Assembly (NCBI GenBank): GCA_964440345.1
Contig: CAYTSA010000017.1
Location: 1-50,635 of the forward strand
Length of the DNA stretch: 50,635 bases
Reading direction: 5' to 3'
Origin: CAYTSA01 sp964440345
GTDB lineage: Bacteria > Desulfobacterota > Desulfovibrionia > Desulfovibrionales > Desulfovibrionaceae
Shown here piece by piece: positions 14,782-24,800 of the stretch. Made by a program: the position numbers and the translations under genes. Position 1 is the first letter of the stretch. Each line of letters begins with the position of its first letter. Below the pieces are notes generated by a model, which was not told the origin of the DNA, ran no database searches, and saw only the letters and a list, made by a program, of their open reading frames with translations.

Positions 14782-15930
14782 TTATGCAATGAGGTTCAGT
14801 CTTTGAGTGGAAACATTTTCCCTCATGTCGCCTTCTTGCACATGCCGGGCCATTTCTTCGTCTTCAGCTTCATTGACGGAGGCAAGATTCCGCCGCAGCG
14901 AGGTCTGTTGCTGCGCGTCCCGCTGTTCCCGGGCCTGGTTGTGTTCTTGCGCGTCCTGCCGCTGGCCATCGCGCATGTCCGGGCCGCTGTTCTGCGCCTG
15001 GGTCTGCACTTCCAGCCGGTCCACGCGCAGCCCCTGGGCTTCCAGGCTGGCCCGCAGCTGGTGCATGTTCTCGGCTATCATGCGGCCGGCTTCTGCGTTG
15101 TCCGCCCGCAGCACTGCCCGGACCTCTTTGTCCGCCACCTGGAGCATTACGTGCACCTTGCCCAGTGTCGGGGGATCCAGGCGCAACGTCAGCCGGCGGC
15201 GGCCTTGTCCCAGATTGCGCAGCGTTCCTTCTTCAATCTGCTTCAACACCTGGTCTGAAGTCACATGGGGCCGGGTCTCAGATGTCTGGGTGGAGCTTTT
15301 TGCCGCTTCAGCAGCCTGGTCAGCCCTGGACATGGTTGAAGCGAACATGTTCGATTCCGCTTTTTGCCCAGCCTCGACGGTCCGGCTGTCCACTCCTGCG
15401 CGAAAATCCTGCCCGCCGTCACGATTGCCGCCATTGCTGTTGGCGGAACCGTCTCTGTCAGACTGTCCGCGGTTATTGAAAAAATCTTTGGAAGACGGGG
15501 CGTCAACCCGGCTGTCCTTTTCTCGTGAGCTGGTCTCAGCATGCTTGTGCGCATCGCCAGCTTCAACGATTTCCAAGCGTTCGCGGCCCAGTCCCTTGGG
15601 CTGGTCCGTGCGCGCGTCGTCGACGCCGGCAACAACCTCTGCCTTGGCTTGCGCTACTTGTTCTGTCTGCAAGCGGGCCGGGGTTTCGACGGCGGTCTTA
15701 TCGGCGGCGGCCTGCTGTGCGGATTCCATCTTGTGGACAGCCGCCTCCATGATGTTGCTGCTATTCACGGTTTTGTTATTGGCGCCGGCGCTGTTTTGAG
15801 CTTTGTCGATCGTTGCTTTGAACGCCTCAGCCTTGAGGCCTGCTTCCGTGTCCGTCTTTTCCGTCCGCATACGGCGTGTGTTTGCAGCAGCCGTTTCTTC
15901 GTCCGCTTGTTCCTGCGTCTGGGCGTTCAT
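14782..15930 (-). CDS. fliK: Flagellar hook-length control protein FliK (C-terminal domain protein)
   Basis: FliK measures hook length and switches export specificity. The 382-residue protein is mostly polar, Ala/Glu/Lys-rich and low-complexity, then carries the conserved Flg_hook C-terminal domain at about 225-315: RRLTLRLDPPTLGKVHVMLQ, ADNAEAGRMIAENMHQLRAS and LEAQGLRVDRLEVQ. Its ATG overlaps the stop of the upstream gene (ATGA), so the two are translationally coupled and may together do the job of a single long FliK. Followed by flgD and flgE. Confidence 0.85.
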   Translation of the reverse strand: MNAQTQEQADEETAAANTRRMRTEKTDTEAGLKAEAFKATIDKAQNSAGANNKTVNSSNIMEAAVHKMESAQQAAADKTAVETPARLQTEQVAQAKAEVVAGVDDARTDQPKGLGRERLEIVEAGDAHKHAETSSREKDSRVDAPSSKDFFNNRGQSDRDGSANSNGGNRDGGQDFRAGVDSRTVEAGQKAESNMFASTMSRADQAAEAAKSSTQTSETRPHVTSDQVLKQIEEGTLRNLGQGRRRLTLRLDPPTLGKVHVMLQVADKEVRAVLRADNAEAGRMIAENMHQLRASLEAQGLRVDRLEVQTQAQNSGPDMRDGQRQDAQEHNQAREQRDAQQQTSLRRNLASVNEAEDEEMARHVQEGDMRENVSTQRLNLIA

Positions 15931-17018
15931 AGCGCGCGAATTCTTGCGGCGGCGGCTGCGCGCTCCCTCTGAACGTCAAGCGCGTCAGACTGTTTAGCCG
16001 CCTGGCCGGCCGCCTGTTCTTCGGCCTTTATCTCAGGCAAGCGGCGTCCTTCCTGACTTCGGCTGTCTTTGACTGCGCCGGCTTGCGCTGGAGGTTCCCG
16101 GCCGTCAGCCTTGGCGTTTTTGCTCTCCAGGCCCACCTTTACCTTGGCTTCTTCAGCATCGCCGCGTTCCTTGACAGCATGCTCAATCTTCAGCCGGGCC
16201 TGTTCTGTGGCTTTGTCCTGGCGAGCGTCGGCGTTGCTTTCGATGCGTTGCCGTTCCTTGGCTTTGTCCAGAGCCGCCTGCAAAGTCTGGCGCAAATTGT
16301 CTACTTTTTCCTGTAGTTCTTTGTCAGAGCGGACGGATTCTGCTTCCATCAGCTGAAGCATATTTTCCATGTCCTTGGCGGACATGCGCGACTGGCCTGC
16401 GCCGGCCAGGGTTTGTCCAACCCGGGCCTGGGCCTGGGCGTCCAGATTCAGGGCGTGTCGCAGGGCAAGCAGTTCTGATTTTCCCACTGCGGTTTGCTCG
16501 CCAGGAGACATGGAGCGCAGTCGGCTTTCTACGGCGTTCCACACGTCGCGGCCGCGGCCGGCTTCCACCTGGGCGAGCATGCGCTGGGGCTCCTTGCCCT
16601 GGAAGCCAAGCTTTTGCAGCAAACTCGTGAGATGCTGCTTGTCTTGCATGCTCATGGCGCGCATGGCAATATCCTTGCCGCCCTCTGCTGCGTTTGCCAC
16701 CCGCAGCAGCTCGTCCTGCCGGGCTTGGGGCAAGATCTGTAAATGCGCAACCAGCGCTTCCGTATCTTTGGCGTCAAGCCCCATCTTTTTCAGCGCTTTT
16801 TGCAACGCGGCAAGTCCAGCCGGGGAAACGTCCTGGCTTCCTTCTGCTGCATTGGCGCCGACTTGGAGGCTGTTTACAGAGTTCTCGACTGCTCCTCCCA
16901 ACAAGTTTGCGAACGAATCGTCGCCAACAGAGCCCGCTACGCCGCTGACGTCGAGCATATTGGCCCCTTGGGGGGCCACGCTGGCCGCCTTGGGAAGCTG
17001 AAAGGGAAAAATGTGCAT
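15927..17018 (-). CDS. FliK-associated coiled-coil protein (possible N-terminal half of a split FliK)
   Basis: No recognised catalytic domain. The 363-residue protein is rich in Ala, Gln, Lys and Glu and predicted to be largely helical, with a charged coiled-coil-like segment (KAKERQRIESNADARQDKAT region). Its N terminus MHIFPFQLPK is hydrophobic but not a signal peptide. The ATG at 17018 is supported by GAGGAG 8-13 bases upstream. The stop overlaps the fliK start codon. The position at the head of the hook operon and its composition suggest a hook-length ruler or export-linked role; that is inference. The alternative is an unrelated lineage-specific flagellar protein. Confidence 0.6.
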   Translation of the reverse strand: MHIFPFQLPKAASVAPQGANMLDVSGVAGSVGDDSFANLLGGAVENSVNSLQVGANAAEGSQDVSPAGLAALQKALKKMGLDAKDTEALVAHLQILPQARQDELLRVANAAEGGKDIAMRAMSMQDKQHLTSLLQKLGFQGKEPQRMLAQVEAGRGRDVWNAVESRLRSMSPGEQTAVGKSELLALRHALNLDAQAQARVGQTLAGAGQSRMSAKDMENMLQLMEAESVRSDKELQEKVDNLRQTLQAALDKAKERQRIESNADARQDKATEQARLKIEHAVKERGDAEEAKVKVGLESKNAKADGREPPAQAGAVKDSRSQEGRRLPEIKAEEQAAGQAAKQSDALDVQRERAAAAARIRAL

Positions 17019-17043
17019 GGTCGTTCTCCTCGAGCCCAGGAGA

Positions 17044-17059
17044 TACAAATAGCGTTCCA
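17044..17059 (-). promoter_or_regulatory. Possible sigma-54 promoter of the hook operon
   Basis: On the minus strand TGGAACGCTATTTGTA fits the RpoN layout TGGCACG-N4-TTGCA with two changes, including GT for the normally invariant GC at -12. Its position, 26 bases before the operon's first ATG, is right, but the match is imperfect. Confidence 0.35.
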
Positions 17060-17144
17060 AAGTAGATCAGTAATGTTATAAGAGCATTGGCAAGAGACAG
17101 CCGGGCGATGAAAGGAGTATTTTGCCGCTGTCTGCGGCGTGAGG

Positions 17145-18578
17145 CTAGCGGGTGGAGTCGTGCAGAAACTCCATATGCTGCAAGGCGGCGGCGATGGCGG
17201 GGGCTGCGTAGTCGTCATTTTCCAGAAACATGTGCATATAGCCGGCCAGGGGCCGGGCTGCAGGCGGCGCTTTGCGCCAAAAATCCATGTCCAGCACCTT
17301 GCGGGTGCGCAGCACTCCGGCAAGAGCGGCGGCGCTGGCTGCGGCAAAGCGGCGCACTTTTTCCGCCGCCGCCGGAGTCTCGTGGACCAGACGGCGCCAG
17401 GAGGTTTCTATGTCTGTGCTGGCGCCGGTCAACCGGTGAACGAAAAAGCACTTCCAGAAATCGCCAAGCGCTTCCCGGGCTGGAGCAGGCGCGGGCCCCG
17501 CGACGTGGTCCAGCGTGTAAAGCCCCCAGGCGTCCCGGCCAGTGCAAAACAGCCGTAAATGGGTTCTGCCGGCGCGGCCCAGGGACTGCGCTGTTTCGCG
17601 CTGGCCGGCCTTGTCCCGGGCAAGGGCGGCGGCCAGTTTGGCAGTGCGGCCGGGCGGAAATCTATCCCGGCAGGCATAGGCCGGCTCCCGGAGGCAGTCC
17701 CAACAGCCAGCGCAGCTCATGGCGGGCTGTAGTATGTAGTGGCCGGGCTGGTAGGGGCCAGTCTCCCAAGGGTTCACCGGGCCCATGGACAGGTTGAGGC
17801 AGCGCAGTCCGACCCAGGCCGCCAGGTGCATGGGGCCGGTGTCCGGCGTGACGAGAAGCGCCAGAGTATTCATGGCTGAGGCGAGTTCCGCCACGCTGAA
17901 CCGGCCGCACATATTCAGACAGGGGGCTTTGGCCAGGTCTTCCACGCGCCGCCCAAGTTCCTGTTCAGCAGGTCCGCCCAGCAGCACAGGCCGCAGATCT
18001 AGCTGCAGCAGGGCGCGGACCATGGCCGCCCAAAACGTGGCCGGGGGCCGTTTTTCCTTCTGGCTGGCGCCCAGAAATAAGCCTATGCGCCAGGACGTTG
18101 CATCCAAAGGCCGAGGCAAAGGCCATTGCATGGAGGCCATGGCGGACAGGGGCACTGCGTCCAGACTGTTCATGTCGGCCCAGTGGATGCGGTTGTGCCG
18201 GTTGTTGTGGGTGAGGGACGCGCGATAAAGCTGCCATGGGCCGAGGACGCGGAAAGCGCCGTCAGGCTGCTCCAGGGGTCCAAGTTTCTCTGCTGCGGCG
18301 ACTGTATGCAGCAGTGCGGCGGCGCTACGGCGGTTGCTCAGGTTCAGGGCGCAGCTGAATTTTTCCTGGCGCACCCTATCAGCCGCCTCCCAGGCGGCGT
18401 AGGTTGCCGGGGGACTGACCGGCATGAGGGGCTCGTAAAAACCTTTCTCAGCAACCACCCATACGGGACGGTTCGGCGCCTGTCTTTGCAGCTGCATGAT
18501 CAGCGGAAAGGTAAGGATGAGATCGCCCATGCGCTGCATTTGCAGGATCAGGGCTGGGGATGTACTTTGCTGCGCCAC
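17145..18578 (-). CDS. Glycosyltransferase family 9 (ADP-heptose:LPS heptosyltransferase-like)
   Basis: GT9 enzymes transfer heptose or related sugars to lipopolysaccharide core or other surface glycans at the inner face of the inner membrane. The family features are ILQMQRMGDLILTFPLIMQL near the N terminus, the central RIGLFLGASQKEKRPP, then PVLLGGPAEQELGRRVEDL and LLVTPDTGPMHLAAWVG. A cysteine-rich CAGCWDCLREPAYAC segment follows. A C-terminal extension of some 140 residues is unusual and without a recognised domain. The GTG at 18578 is preferred (about 477 residues) because AAGGAGAA precedes it and the family normally begins here; an ATG at 18659 would add a basic leader. It sits directly upstream of the hook operon, so flagellar glycosylation is possible but unproven. 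Confidence 0.82.
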   Translation of the reverse strand: MAQQSTSPALILQMQRMGDLILTFPLIMQLQRQAPNRPVWVVAEKGFYEPLMPVSPPATYAAWEAADRVRQEKFSCALNLSNRRSAAALLHTVAAAEKLGPLEQPDGAFRVLGPWQLYRASLTHNNRHNRIHWADMNSLDAVPLSAMASMQWPLPRPLDATSWRIGLFLGASQKEKRPPATFWAAMVRALLQLDLRPVLLGGPAEQELGRRVEDLAKAPCLNMCGRFSVAELASAMNTLALLVTPDTGPMHLAAWVGLRCLNLSMGPVNPWETGPYQPGHYILQPAMSCAGCWDCLREPAYACRDRFPPGRTAKLAAALARDKAGQRETAQSLGRAGRTHLRLFCTGRDAWGLYTLDHVAGPAPAPAREALGDFWKCFFVHRLTGASTDIETSWRRLVHETPAAAEKVRRFAAASAAALAGVLRTRKVLDMDFWRKAPPAARPLAGYMHMFLENDDYAAPAIAAALQHMEFLHDSTR

Positions 18579-18851
18579 GGGGTAAGTTCTCCTTGCAGGC
18601 GCAGTGTACGGGCTGGCGGGCCTGCGGGCAAGAACAAGCTTGGCCTTTAATGGGCGCATGCTTATTCCCCGGTCCCCCACCCCAAAAAACCTCGTTGTTT
18701 TCGTAAGCACAAATCCATCGCCAACAAGGCGCCGCCAGGCGGGAGATTGTGGTTATTCTGGACGCATTGCGCAGCCTTTGCAACTGGGGTATGTGTAGTA
18801 CGTCATGTCTCTGCAATCATCTGACCAAACGCATTTCTGGCGGGAAGACGC

Positions 18852-20198
18852 ATGAACGGCTTCTCCGGCGGAGCACTACAGAAAGTGCAGCGCTATGTGA
18901 CGCACGACATCTGGTCGATGGACCATGAGCACGGCTCCTGGCAAATCCGGTATGCCCGTCTGGCGCTGAAATGGATTATTGTCACAGGCCAGGGCGTGAT
19001 CAAAGACCGGGTGTTCTTGCGGGCGTCTGCGCTGACGTACACGTCCATCCTGTCCATCGTCCCGTTTTTGGCTGTGGGCTTTTCCGTGCTCAAGGGCGTG
19101 GGTTTTCAGAACATGCCCATGATTCACGATTTGTTGTCGCGGGTGTTCGCCGGCCGCGAAGAGGTCGCAGACACCATCATAACGTACGTCAACAACACCA
19201 ACGTCCGGGCTCTGGGCATAGTGGGCGTTGCAGTTCTCTTTTTTACAGTGGTGAACCTGCTGTCAAACATAGAGAAGACCTTTAACGACATGTGGGGCGT
19301 TACCCGTAGCCGGTCTATAGCCCGCAAGACGGCGGATTACATTTCCGTATCCATTCTTTTTCCCATTCTTATCGTCACGGCCATCAGTTTGACTGCCACG
19401 TTGGAAAACTATTGGCTGGTGAAAAACCTGCTCTCCGTTTCTTTGATAAACCAGTTTTACATGCTGCTGCTCAAGCTGACGCCTTTTGCCGCTGCTGGCC
19501 TGGCCTTGATGTTTCTGTACATGTTTATTCCGAACACCCGGGTCCGCTTTTGGCCGGCCCTGGGGGCCGGCGTCGTGGCAGGAGCCATATGGCAGCTTGC
19601 CCAGTGGGCCTACGTGACCTTTCAGTTTGGCTTCAGCAAATACAACGCCATTTACGGCAGTTTCGCGCAATTGCCTCTATTTCTTATCTGGGTATACGTC
19701 AGCTGGGTCATTGTGCTGGTTGGCGCAGAGCTGTGCTACGCGTTTCAGAACCTTAAGACGGTTGAAAAGGCGTCCCGGTTCTCCAATATATCCATGAAGG
19801 AGCGTCAGCTGGCGGGATTGAGCGCTGCTGCGGCGCTGACCCGGGCGTTTTACTCGCAAAACGGCGCTCCCAGCCTGGATGAGTTGGCGCAAGAGCTTGA
19901 CTTGCCGGAGAACCTGCTGACTGACGCTCTGGAGACCCTGCGCCGCGCCGGCTTGGCTGGTCAGGTGGAAAGAGACGAACAGGAACGGTTTGTGTTGCTG
20001 CAGCCTCCGGAAAGAGTCCGGGCCAAAGACGTGTTGGAAGCGTTTCTGAAAGACGGGGCCGGTGGTTTTGATCTTGTTCATTCGCCTGATTTCAAGGCTC
20101 TGGAAGAAGCGTTGCGGTCAATGGACGCCGCCGTGGCCGCCAGCGAAGGGAACAAAAACCTGGTGGAGTTGGCCGGCATAGAGAGGAGTGCTTCATGA
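18852..20198 (+). CDS. YihY/BrkB (formerly RNase BN) family membrane protein with C-terminal winged helix
   Basis: Integral inner-membrane protein of 448 residues. About six hydrophobic segments occupy residues 35-300, including LRASALTYTSILSIVPFLAV (the family signature), FFTVVNLLSNIEKTFNDMWG and GAGVVAGAIWQLAQWAYV. The family was once misassigned as ribonuclease BN; its function is still uncertain. After the membrane region come about 130 soluble residues with a winged-helix-like stretch (SLDELAQELDLPENLLTDAL then RRAGLAG). The ATG at 18852 has GGGAAG nearby. The stop overlaps the next start (ATGA), forming a two-gene unit. Confidence 0.85.
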   Translation: MNGFSGGALQKVQRYVTHDIWSMDHEHGSWQIRYARLALKWIIVTGQGVIKDRVFLRASALTYTSILSIVPFLAVGFSVLKGVGFQNMPMIHDLLSRVFAGREEVADTIITYVNNTNVRALGIVGVAVLFFTVVNLLSNIEKTFNDMWGVTRSRSIARKTADYISVSILFPILIVTAISLTATLENYWLVKNLLSVSLINQFYMLLLKLTPFAAAGLALMFLYMFIPNTRVRFWPALGAGVVAGAIWQLAQWAYVTFQFGFSKYNAIYGSFAQLPLFLIWVYVSWVIVLVGAELCYAFQNLKTVEKASRFSNISMKERQLAGLSAAAALTRAFYSQNGAPSLDELAQELDLPENLLTDALETLRRAGLAGQVERDEQERFVLLQPPERVRAKDVLEAFLKDGAGGFDLVHSPDFKALEEALRSMDAAVAASEGNKNLVELAGIERSAS

Positions 20199-20470
20199 TC
20201 AAGAGGCTTTTGCTACAAGCTGCGGCCAGTCTGGCCAAGGAAGAGGGCCGCAAGAAGGCTGCAGCGGCCGCCCGGTCGCTGGCGGAAAAGGCCGCGCCCA
20301 GGGTGACCCGGTTTGCGGCTAAACGCGGCTGGGCGGACAAGGAAAAGAGCCTGGATGAAATACTGGCCGAACTGGACGCCATGCGCAAAAGCGGCAAGCT
20401 GGCGCCGGACCAGTGGCGGGCCTTGCGGGACGAGCTGACGGAGCGCTGGAAAAATCGCCGCACATCGTGA
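20195..20470 (+). CDS. Small basic protein coupled to the YihY gene
   Basis: Unrecognised protein of 91 residues. The first 60 residues are Ala/Lys/Arg-rich and probably helical. The tail DEILAELDAMRKSGKLAPDQ followed by WRALRDELTERW resembles a short SHOCT-like helical hairpin. The start overlaps the YihY stop codon, so expression is coupled. A membrane-peripheral partner role is only a guess. Confidence 0.65.
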   Translation: MIKRLLLQAAASLAKEEGRKKAAAAARSLAEKAAPRVTRFAAKRGWADKEKSLDEILAELDAMRKSGKLAPDQWRALRDELTERWKNRRTS

Positions 20471-20477
20471 GACCTTA

Positions 20478-20507
20478 GCCGGTTCCTGACAGTGGCCGGT
20501 TCCTGAC
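20478..20507. repeat. 13-bp tandem direct repeat
   Basis: GCCGGTTCCTGAC occurs twice (20478-20490 and 20495-20507) just after the small protein gene. No function is apparent. The rest of the gap to 20683 is AT-rich and carries no gene. Confidence 0.5.
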
Positions 20508-20682
20508 GTTGCAGCCAGACAGCGAATATGCCATACTTTGTTGGTGGTTTTTTGCAACTTCTAGCGCATTTTCGGGCTGAGACACCTTTCGCTCCTGAAA
20601 CAATTTACAATTATTTCAACAAAATACATAAAAGCAACTAATCATTTTCAACGGTAAACTACTCTAAAAAGAGATTACGAGC

Positions 20683-21231
20683 ATGCGTTCAGTTTCTACA
20701 GACCATTTACTCAAAAAGAAGATAGATGTGGACGAAATCGACGTGACCGCCACATACCGGCGCGGTCGGGCCAATCGTCCAAATTCAATAGATATTTCCA
20801 AAGACAACGTATACATCTTAACCTTTCCTGGCGCTGGCGGCGTAGAATTGGGCCAGGCGCTGGCTGAAGCTTTGGGCTGCCTGTTTGTGGATGTTACGGA
20901 CAAGCCCGGTCAAGAGGCCTTGGAAACAGCCGTCTCTAAGCCCGGCCAAGTAGTGGCCTTGCCCCCGGGCGCGGCGCAAGAGCAAGACGCTTGCAGGCGA
21001 CTGCAATCTTCAGGCAAGGTTTTTTATTTATTGATAGAAACGCCAGACAAGCTGCTGGACAGGCTGGGCCTGACCGGGCGGGAGCGCGAGCAAAAGCGCC
21101 AGGAGCTTGGCCGAGACATCGCTGCTTATGATTCACTATGCATGGCGTGCGCGCACCAGTTTTTCCGCGCTGACGCTGCAACGTCACAACTAACCCAGTC
21201 CGCATGCGAATTTCTGGGGCATGAGCTATGA
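20683..21231 (+). CDS. Degenerate shikimate-kinase-like protein
   Basis: The 182-residue protein has the outline of a shikimate kinase: FPGAGGVELGQALAEALGCL then FVDVTDKPGQ in place of the usual G-x-x-G-x-G-K-S/T-T P-loop and following strand. The Walker A lysine and hydroxyl residue are missing (GAGGVE), so ATP phosphotransfer as in AroK is not expected. Later parts (VVALPPGAAQ, VFYLLIETPDKLLDRLGLTG) also follow the kinase fold. An N-terminal stretch of about 45 polar residues is extra. It ends 11 bases before the Rrf2 regulator start, so they are co-transcribed; a regulatory or ligand-binding role is plausible but not shown. Confidence 0.6.
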   Translation: MRSVSTDHLLKKKIDVDEIDVTATYRRGRANRPNSIDISKDNVYILTFPGAGGVELGQALAEALGCLFVDVTDKPGQEALETAVSKPGQVVALPPGAAQEQDACRRLQSSGKVFYLLIETPDKLLDRLGLTGREREQKRQELGRDIAAYDSLCMACAHQFFRADAATSQLTQSACEFLGHEL

Positions 21232-21242
21232 GAGGGGAGAAG

Positions 21243-21695
21243 ATGAAACTTTCCACACGCAGTCGCTACGGTACGCGCATGGTCCTGGACATAGCCTTGT
21301 ACGGCGCCGAGGCCCCTGTCCGCATCAGCGATATTTCCAAACGCCAGAATGTCTCAGTGAAATATCTCGAAAAGCTTATCCGGCCGCTTAAGGACGCTGG
21401 GTACGTAGTGAGCAAGCGCGGCCCCAAAGGCGGGCACATGTTGTCCTGCGACGTGAACACTATTACCGTGGGCGAAATTGTTCGGTTAATGGAAGGCGAC
21501 ATGGCTTTGACCGAATGCGCCCGGAACGCAGACATCTGTGAAATATCAGATGATTGCTGTATGCGCCGCATTTGGATGGAGGCCACACAGGCCATGCTGG
21601 AAAAGCTCGACTCCATCACCTTTGCCGACATGATTCGAGAGGCTGAGCGAACTGGCGGGCTTGCCCGATGTGTCCAGGCCATTCCCCGCGGCTGA
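21243..21695 (+). CDS. Rrf2-family transcriptional regulator
   Basis: Winged-helix regulator of 150 residues. The N terminus MKLSTRSRYGTRMVLDIAL and the helix-turn-helix (RISDISKRQNVSVKYLEKLI then RPLKDAGYVVSKRGPKGGH) are typical. The cluster loop has cysteines in CARNADICEISDDCCMRR, close to the three-cysteine pattern of IscR, so an iron-sulfur cluster sensing redox, iron or nitric oxide is likely. The ATG at 21243 has GAGGGGAG immediately upstream. It follows the degenerate kinase-like gene; the next gene downstream is the large adhesin behind its own sigma-54 promoter. Targets are unknown. Confidence 0.88.
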   Translation: MKLSTRSRYGTRMVLDIALYGAEAPVRISDISKRQNVSVKYLEKLIRPLKDAGYVVSKRGPKGGHMLSCDVNTITVGEIVRLMEGDMALTECARNADICEISDDCCMRRIWMEATQAMLEKLDSITFADMIREAERTGGLARCVQAIPRG

Positions 21696-21749
21696 GCGCG
21701 CAATTTTCCTCTGAAGCCGGCGCCATCCGGTTCTACAGACGCTTTTTTT

Positions 21750-21765
21750 CGGCACAGTCCTTGCT
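21750..21765 (+). promoter_or_regulatory. Sigma-54 promoter of the large adhesin gene
   Basis: CGGCACAGTCCTTGCT differs from the RpoN consensus TGGCAC-N5-TTGCT only at the first base, with GG and GC exactly 10 bases apart. Transcription would start near 21776, giving a leader of about 120 bases. A sigma-54 activator is therefore required. Confidence 0.75.
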
Positions 21766-21898
21766 TATTTGAAAGAAACAAGGCATACTGGATGTACTCA
21801 TATCTTATTATGCAACACTTTCATGAGATTTCGGCTTATTGCCGACATCTTGTGCGTCTACGCCAGTGTAAGGCGCCACATGCCTATGAGGGGGACCC

Positions 21899-24800
21899 AT
21901 GGCAGAACCCATTGGATACATTACTGAGACGATCGGAAGCGTATTCGCAGAGAGCGACGGCCAAATCCGTGAGTTGGCGGCAGGTTCGCCGGTTTACGAG
22001 GGGGACGTGCTCGTCACCGCTGACGGCCAGGCAGAAGTAGAGTTCAGAGACGATTCCCAGCTTTCCATAGGCGAGAATACGCGCATGGGGCTGGATGAAT
22101 ACGTCTACCAGGAGGACAATAGCGCCTCCAACATGTTCTTTAGCTTGGTGCAGGGTGTTTTTCGCGCCATTACCGGTAAAATTGCTGACAACAATCCGGA
22201 CGGCGTGAACATGGAAACCCCGCTTGCTCTCATCGGTATCCGCGGCACCACGCTGGGCGCCAACTACGACCCGGATTCCGAGTCCGGCTCCGTCTACTCT
22301 GAAGAAGTGGAGCCCGGACGCTCCATTATAGTGACAGACTCCTTTGGCCGTGTGGTCGTCATCAACTTTTCCGGCGGCGCTGTTGACTTGCAGATGGGCC
22401 TACCCATGAGCGACGTGCGCTTTGCTACGCCTGATGAACTTTCGTCTCTGCGTTCGCTGGCGCCGTTTACGGATGCTGGCGGGGACCAGGGACGATCCGC
22501 TTCTGGCGCAGATCAGGAAGGCGGAGAACAAGGAGACGGCCAGCAAGGCGATGAAGAACCAGCTGCAACAGAAGAACCGGCTGACGGCGACGAAATCCAG
22601 TCTGACATGGTGGTCGTTGACATGCAGGGAGAAATGACCGCCGAAATGGAATCCTTGTTTAAGCCCGGCCAGCTGCAGGTTGCGTTGGCGGTGGATGACA
22701 TTACAGAACTTTTTCCACAACTGGCCCCCCGAGTGCAACAGACTGAACCGGAAAACGAAAACCACACTCCTGTGGCCAACAAAGAAACTGTTGTCACAGA
22801 AGAAGACCAGACCATCAGCGGCAAAGTGAGCGCGTCTGACCCGGACGGCGACCAGTTGAGCTTTGCATTGCTGCAGGGACCGCAGAACGGTTCCGCGTCC
22901 ATGGATTCTGACGGAACCTACATTTACACGCCTGACACGGAATTCAGTGGAGAAGACACCTTTACCTATGTCGTAACAGACAGCCAGGGAGGCAAGGGAA
23001 CCGGATCCGTCACGGTCACGGTTGCTGCAACCAATGACCCGCCGGTTGCTGAAAACATGCAAGTGACGACAGCGTACGAAGAAAGCGCTGCCGGCGCTAT
23101 TGCCGCCAGCGACCCGGACGGGGACGCACTCGTGTTTTCCTTGGACTCTGCGCCTGGCAACGGTCAGGTAGTGGTCGCCCCCAATGGCGAATTCACCTAC
23201 CAGCCCAACGCTGGCTACAGCGGAACAGATTCATTCACAGTGCTGGTGACAGACAGCGAAGGCGCTGAGACCGCCGCCACCGTGACTGTGACGGTGCAGG
23301 AACCGCTCAACCAGCCCCCGGACGCCCAAAACGCTACTGTGAGTATAGACTCTGGCGAAAACTTGCTGGGACAGCTTGTGGCCACAGACCCGGACGGAGA
23401 TGCTCTGACTTTTGCCTTGAACGCTGGGCCGGCGCATGGTTCTGTGTTCATTAACCCGGACGGCTCTTTCTCGTACACACCCAATGCGGGGTACTCCGGT
23501 TCAGACACATTTTCGTATACTGTTGACGACGGCAAAGGCGGAACCGACACCGCCACAGTGACGATCTCCGTGGTTGACGTCAATGAGCCTCCTGTGGGCC
23601 AGAACATGTCCTTCAGCGTGGACGAGGGCGGGTCGCTTTCCGGCGTGTTGGCCGCTTCCGACCCGGACGGCGACGCCTTGACATTCAGCCTTTTCAGCGG
23701 CCCCCAAAATGGCAACGTCACAGTCAACGCGAACGGTACTTTTTCATACACCCCTGCGGCGGACTTTGTCGGTGTGGACTCCTTTGTCTATCTTGTGAAC
23801 GACGGCAACGGCGGGACCGACACTGCCACAGTGCAGATTTCCGTGGCCGGCGAGCTGAACGAGCCTGCCATATCCATAAACAACGCCACAGCCGAAGAAG
23901 CAGGCGGGGCGATGGTGTTCACCCTGGCGCTGACCCACCAGTGGGACCAGACGGTGACTGTAAACTGGTCCACAGCAGACGGAACCGCCGTGGCTGGCGA
24001 GGACTACATCGCGGCTTCTGGCACGGTGAGTTTTTCTCCGGGGCAGACCATAGCCACGATTACGGTGGACATTATCGACGACGCCTTGTTTGAGGGCGCT
24101 GAGACCCTGCTTGTAAAGCTAAACAACCCGCAGAACGGCAGCCTGGAAAACACCGAGGGCGTGGGGACAATTCTGGCCAACGACGAGCCCTTGCCGAGCG
24201 TATCCATAGCCGACGCTCAGGCTTTTGAAAGCGACGGCGCCATGTTCTTCACCGTAACGCTGAGCCAGGCGGCGGATTCTGAAGTGACCGTACTCTGGTC
24301 CACCCAGGACGGCTCGGCTCTGGCCGGCCAGGACTACGAAGCGTCTTCCGGCCAGCTTGTTTTCGCACCGGGCCAGACCGTAGCGACAATCTCTGTGAAT
24401 CTGCTGGACGACGCTGTTTTGGAAGAGTCTGAGAGCTTTACAGTCAAGTTGAGCGCTCCGAGCGGCGCAGAACTGGGCGACGCCCAGGCTGTGGGCGAAA
24501 TTATTGATGACGACCAGGCGTTGCCGGCTATCTCCATAGCCGACGCTCAGGCTGTCGAGGCCGACGGGACCATGACCTTCATCGTAACGCTGAGCCAGGC
24601 GGCGGATTCTGAAGTGACCGTACTCTGGTCCACCCAGGACGGCTCGGCTCTGGCCGGCCAGGACTACGAAGCGTCTTCCGGCCAGCTTGTTTTCGCACCG
24701 GGCCAGACCGTAGCGACAATCTCTGTGAATCTGCTGGACGACGCTGTTTTGGAAGAGTCTGAGAGCTTTACAGTCAAGTTGAGCGCTCCGAGCGGCGCAG

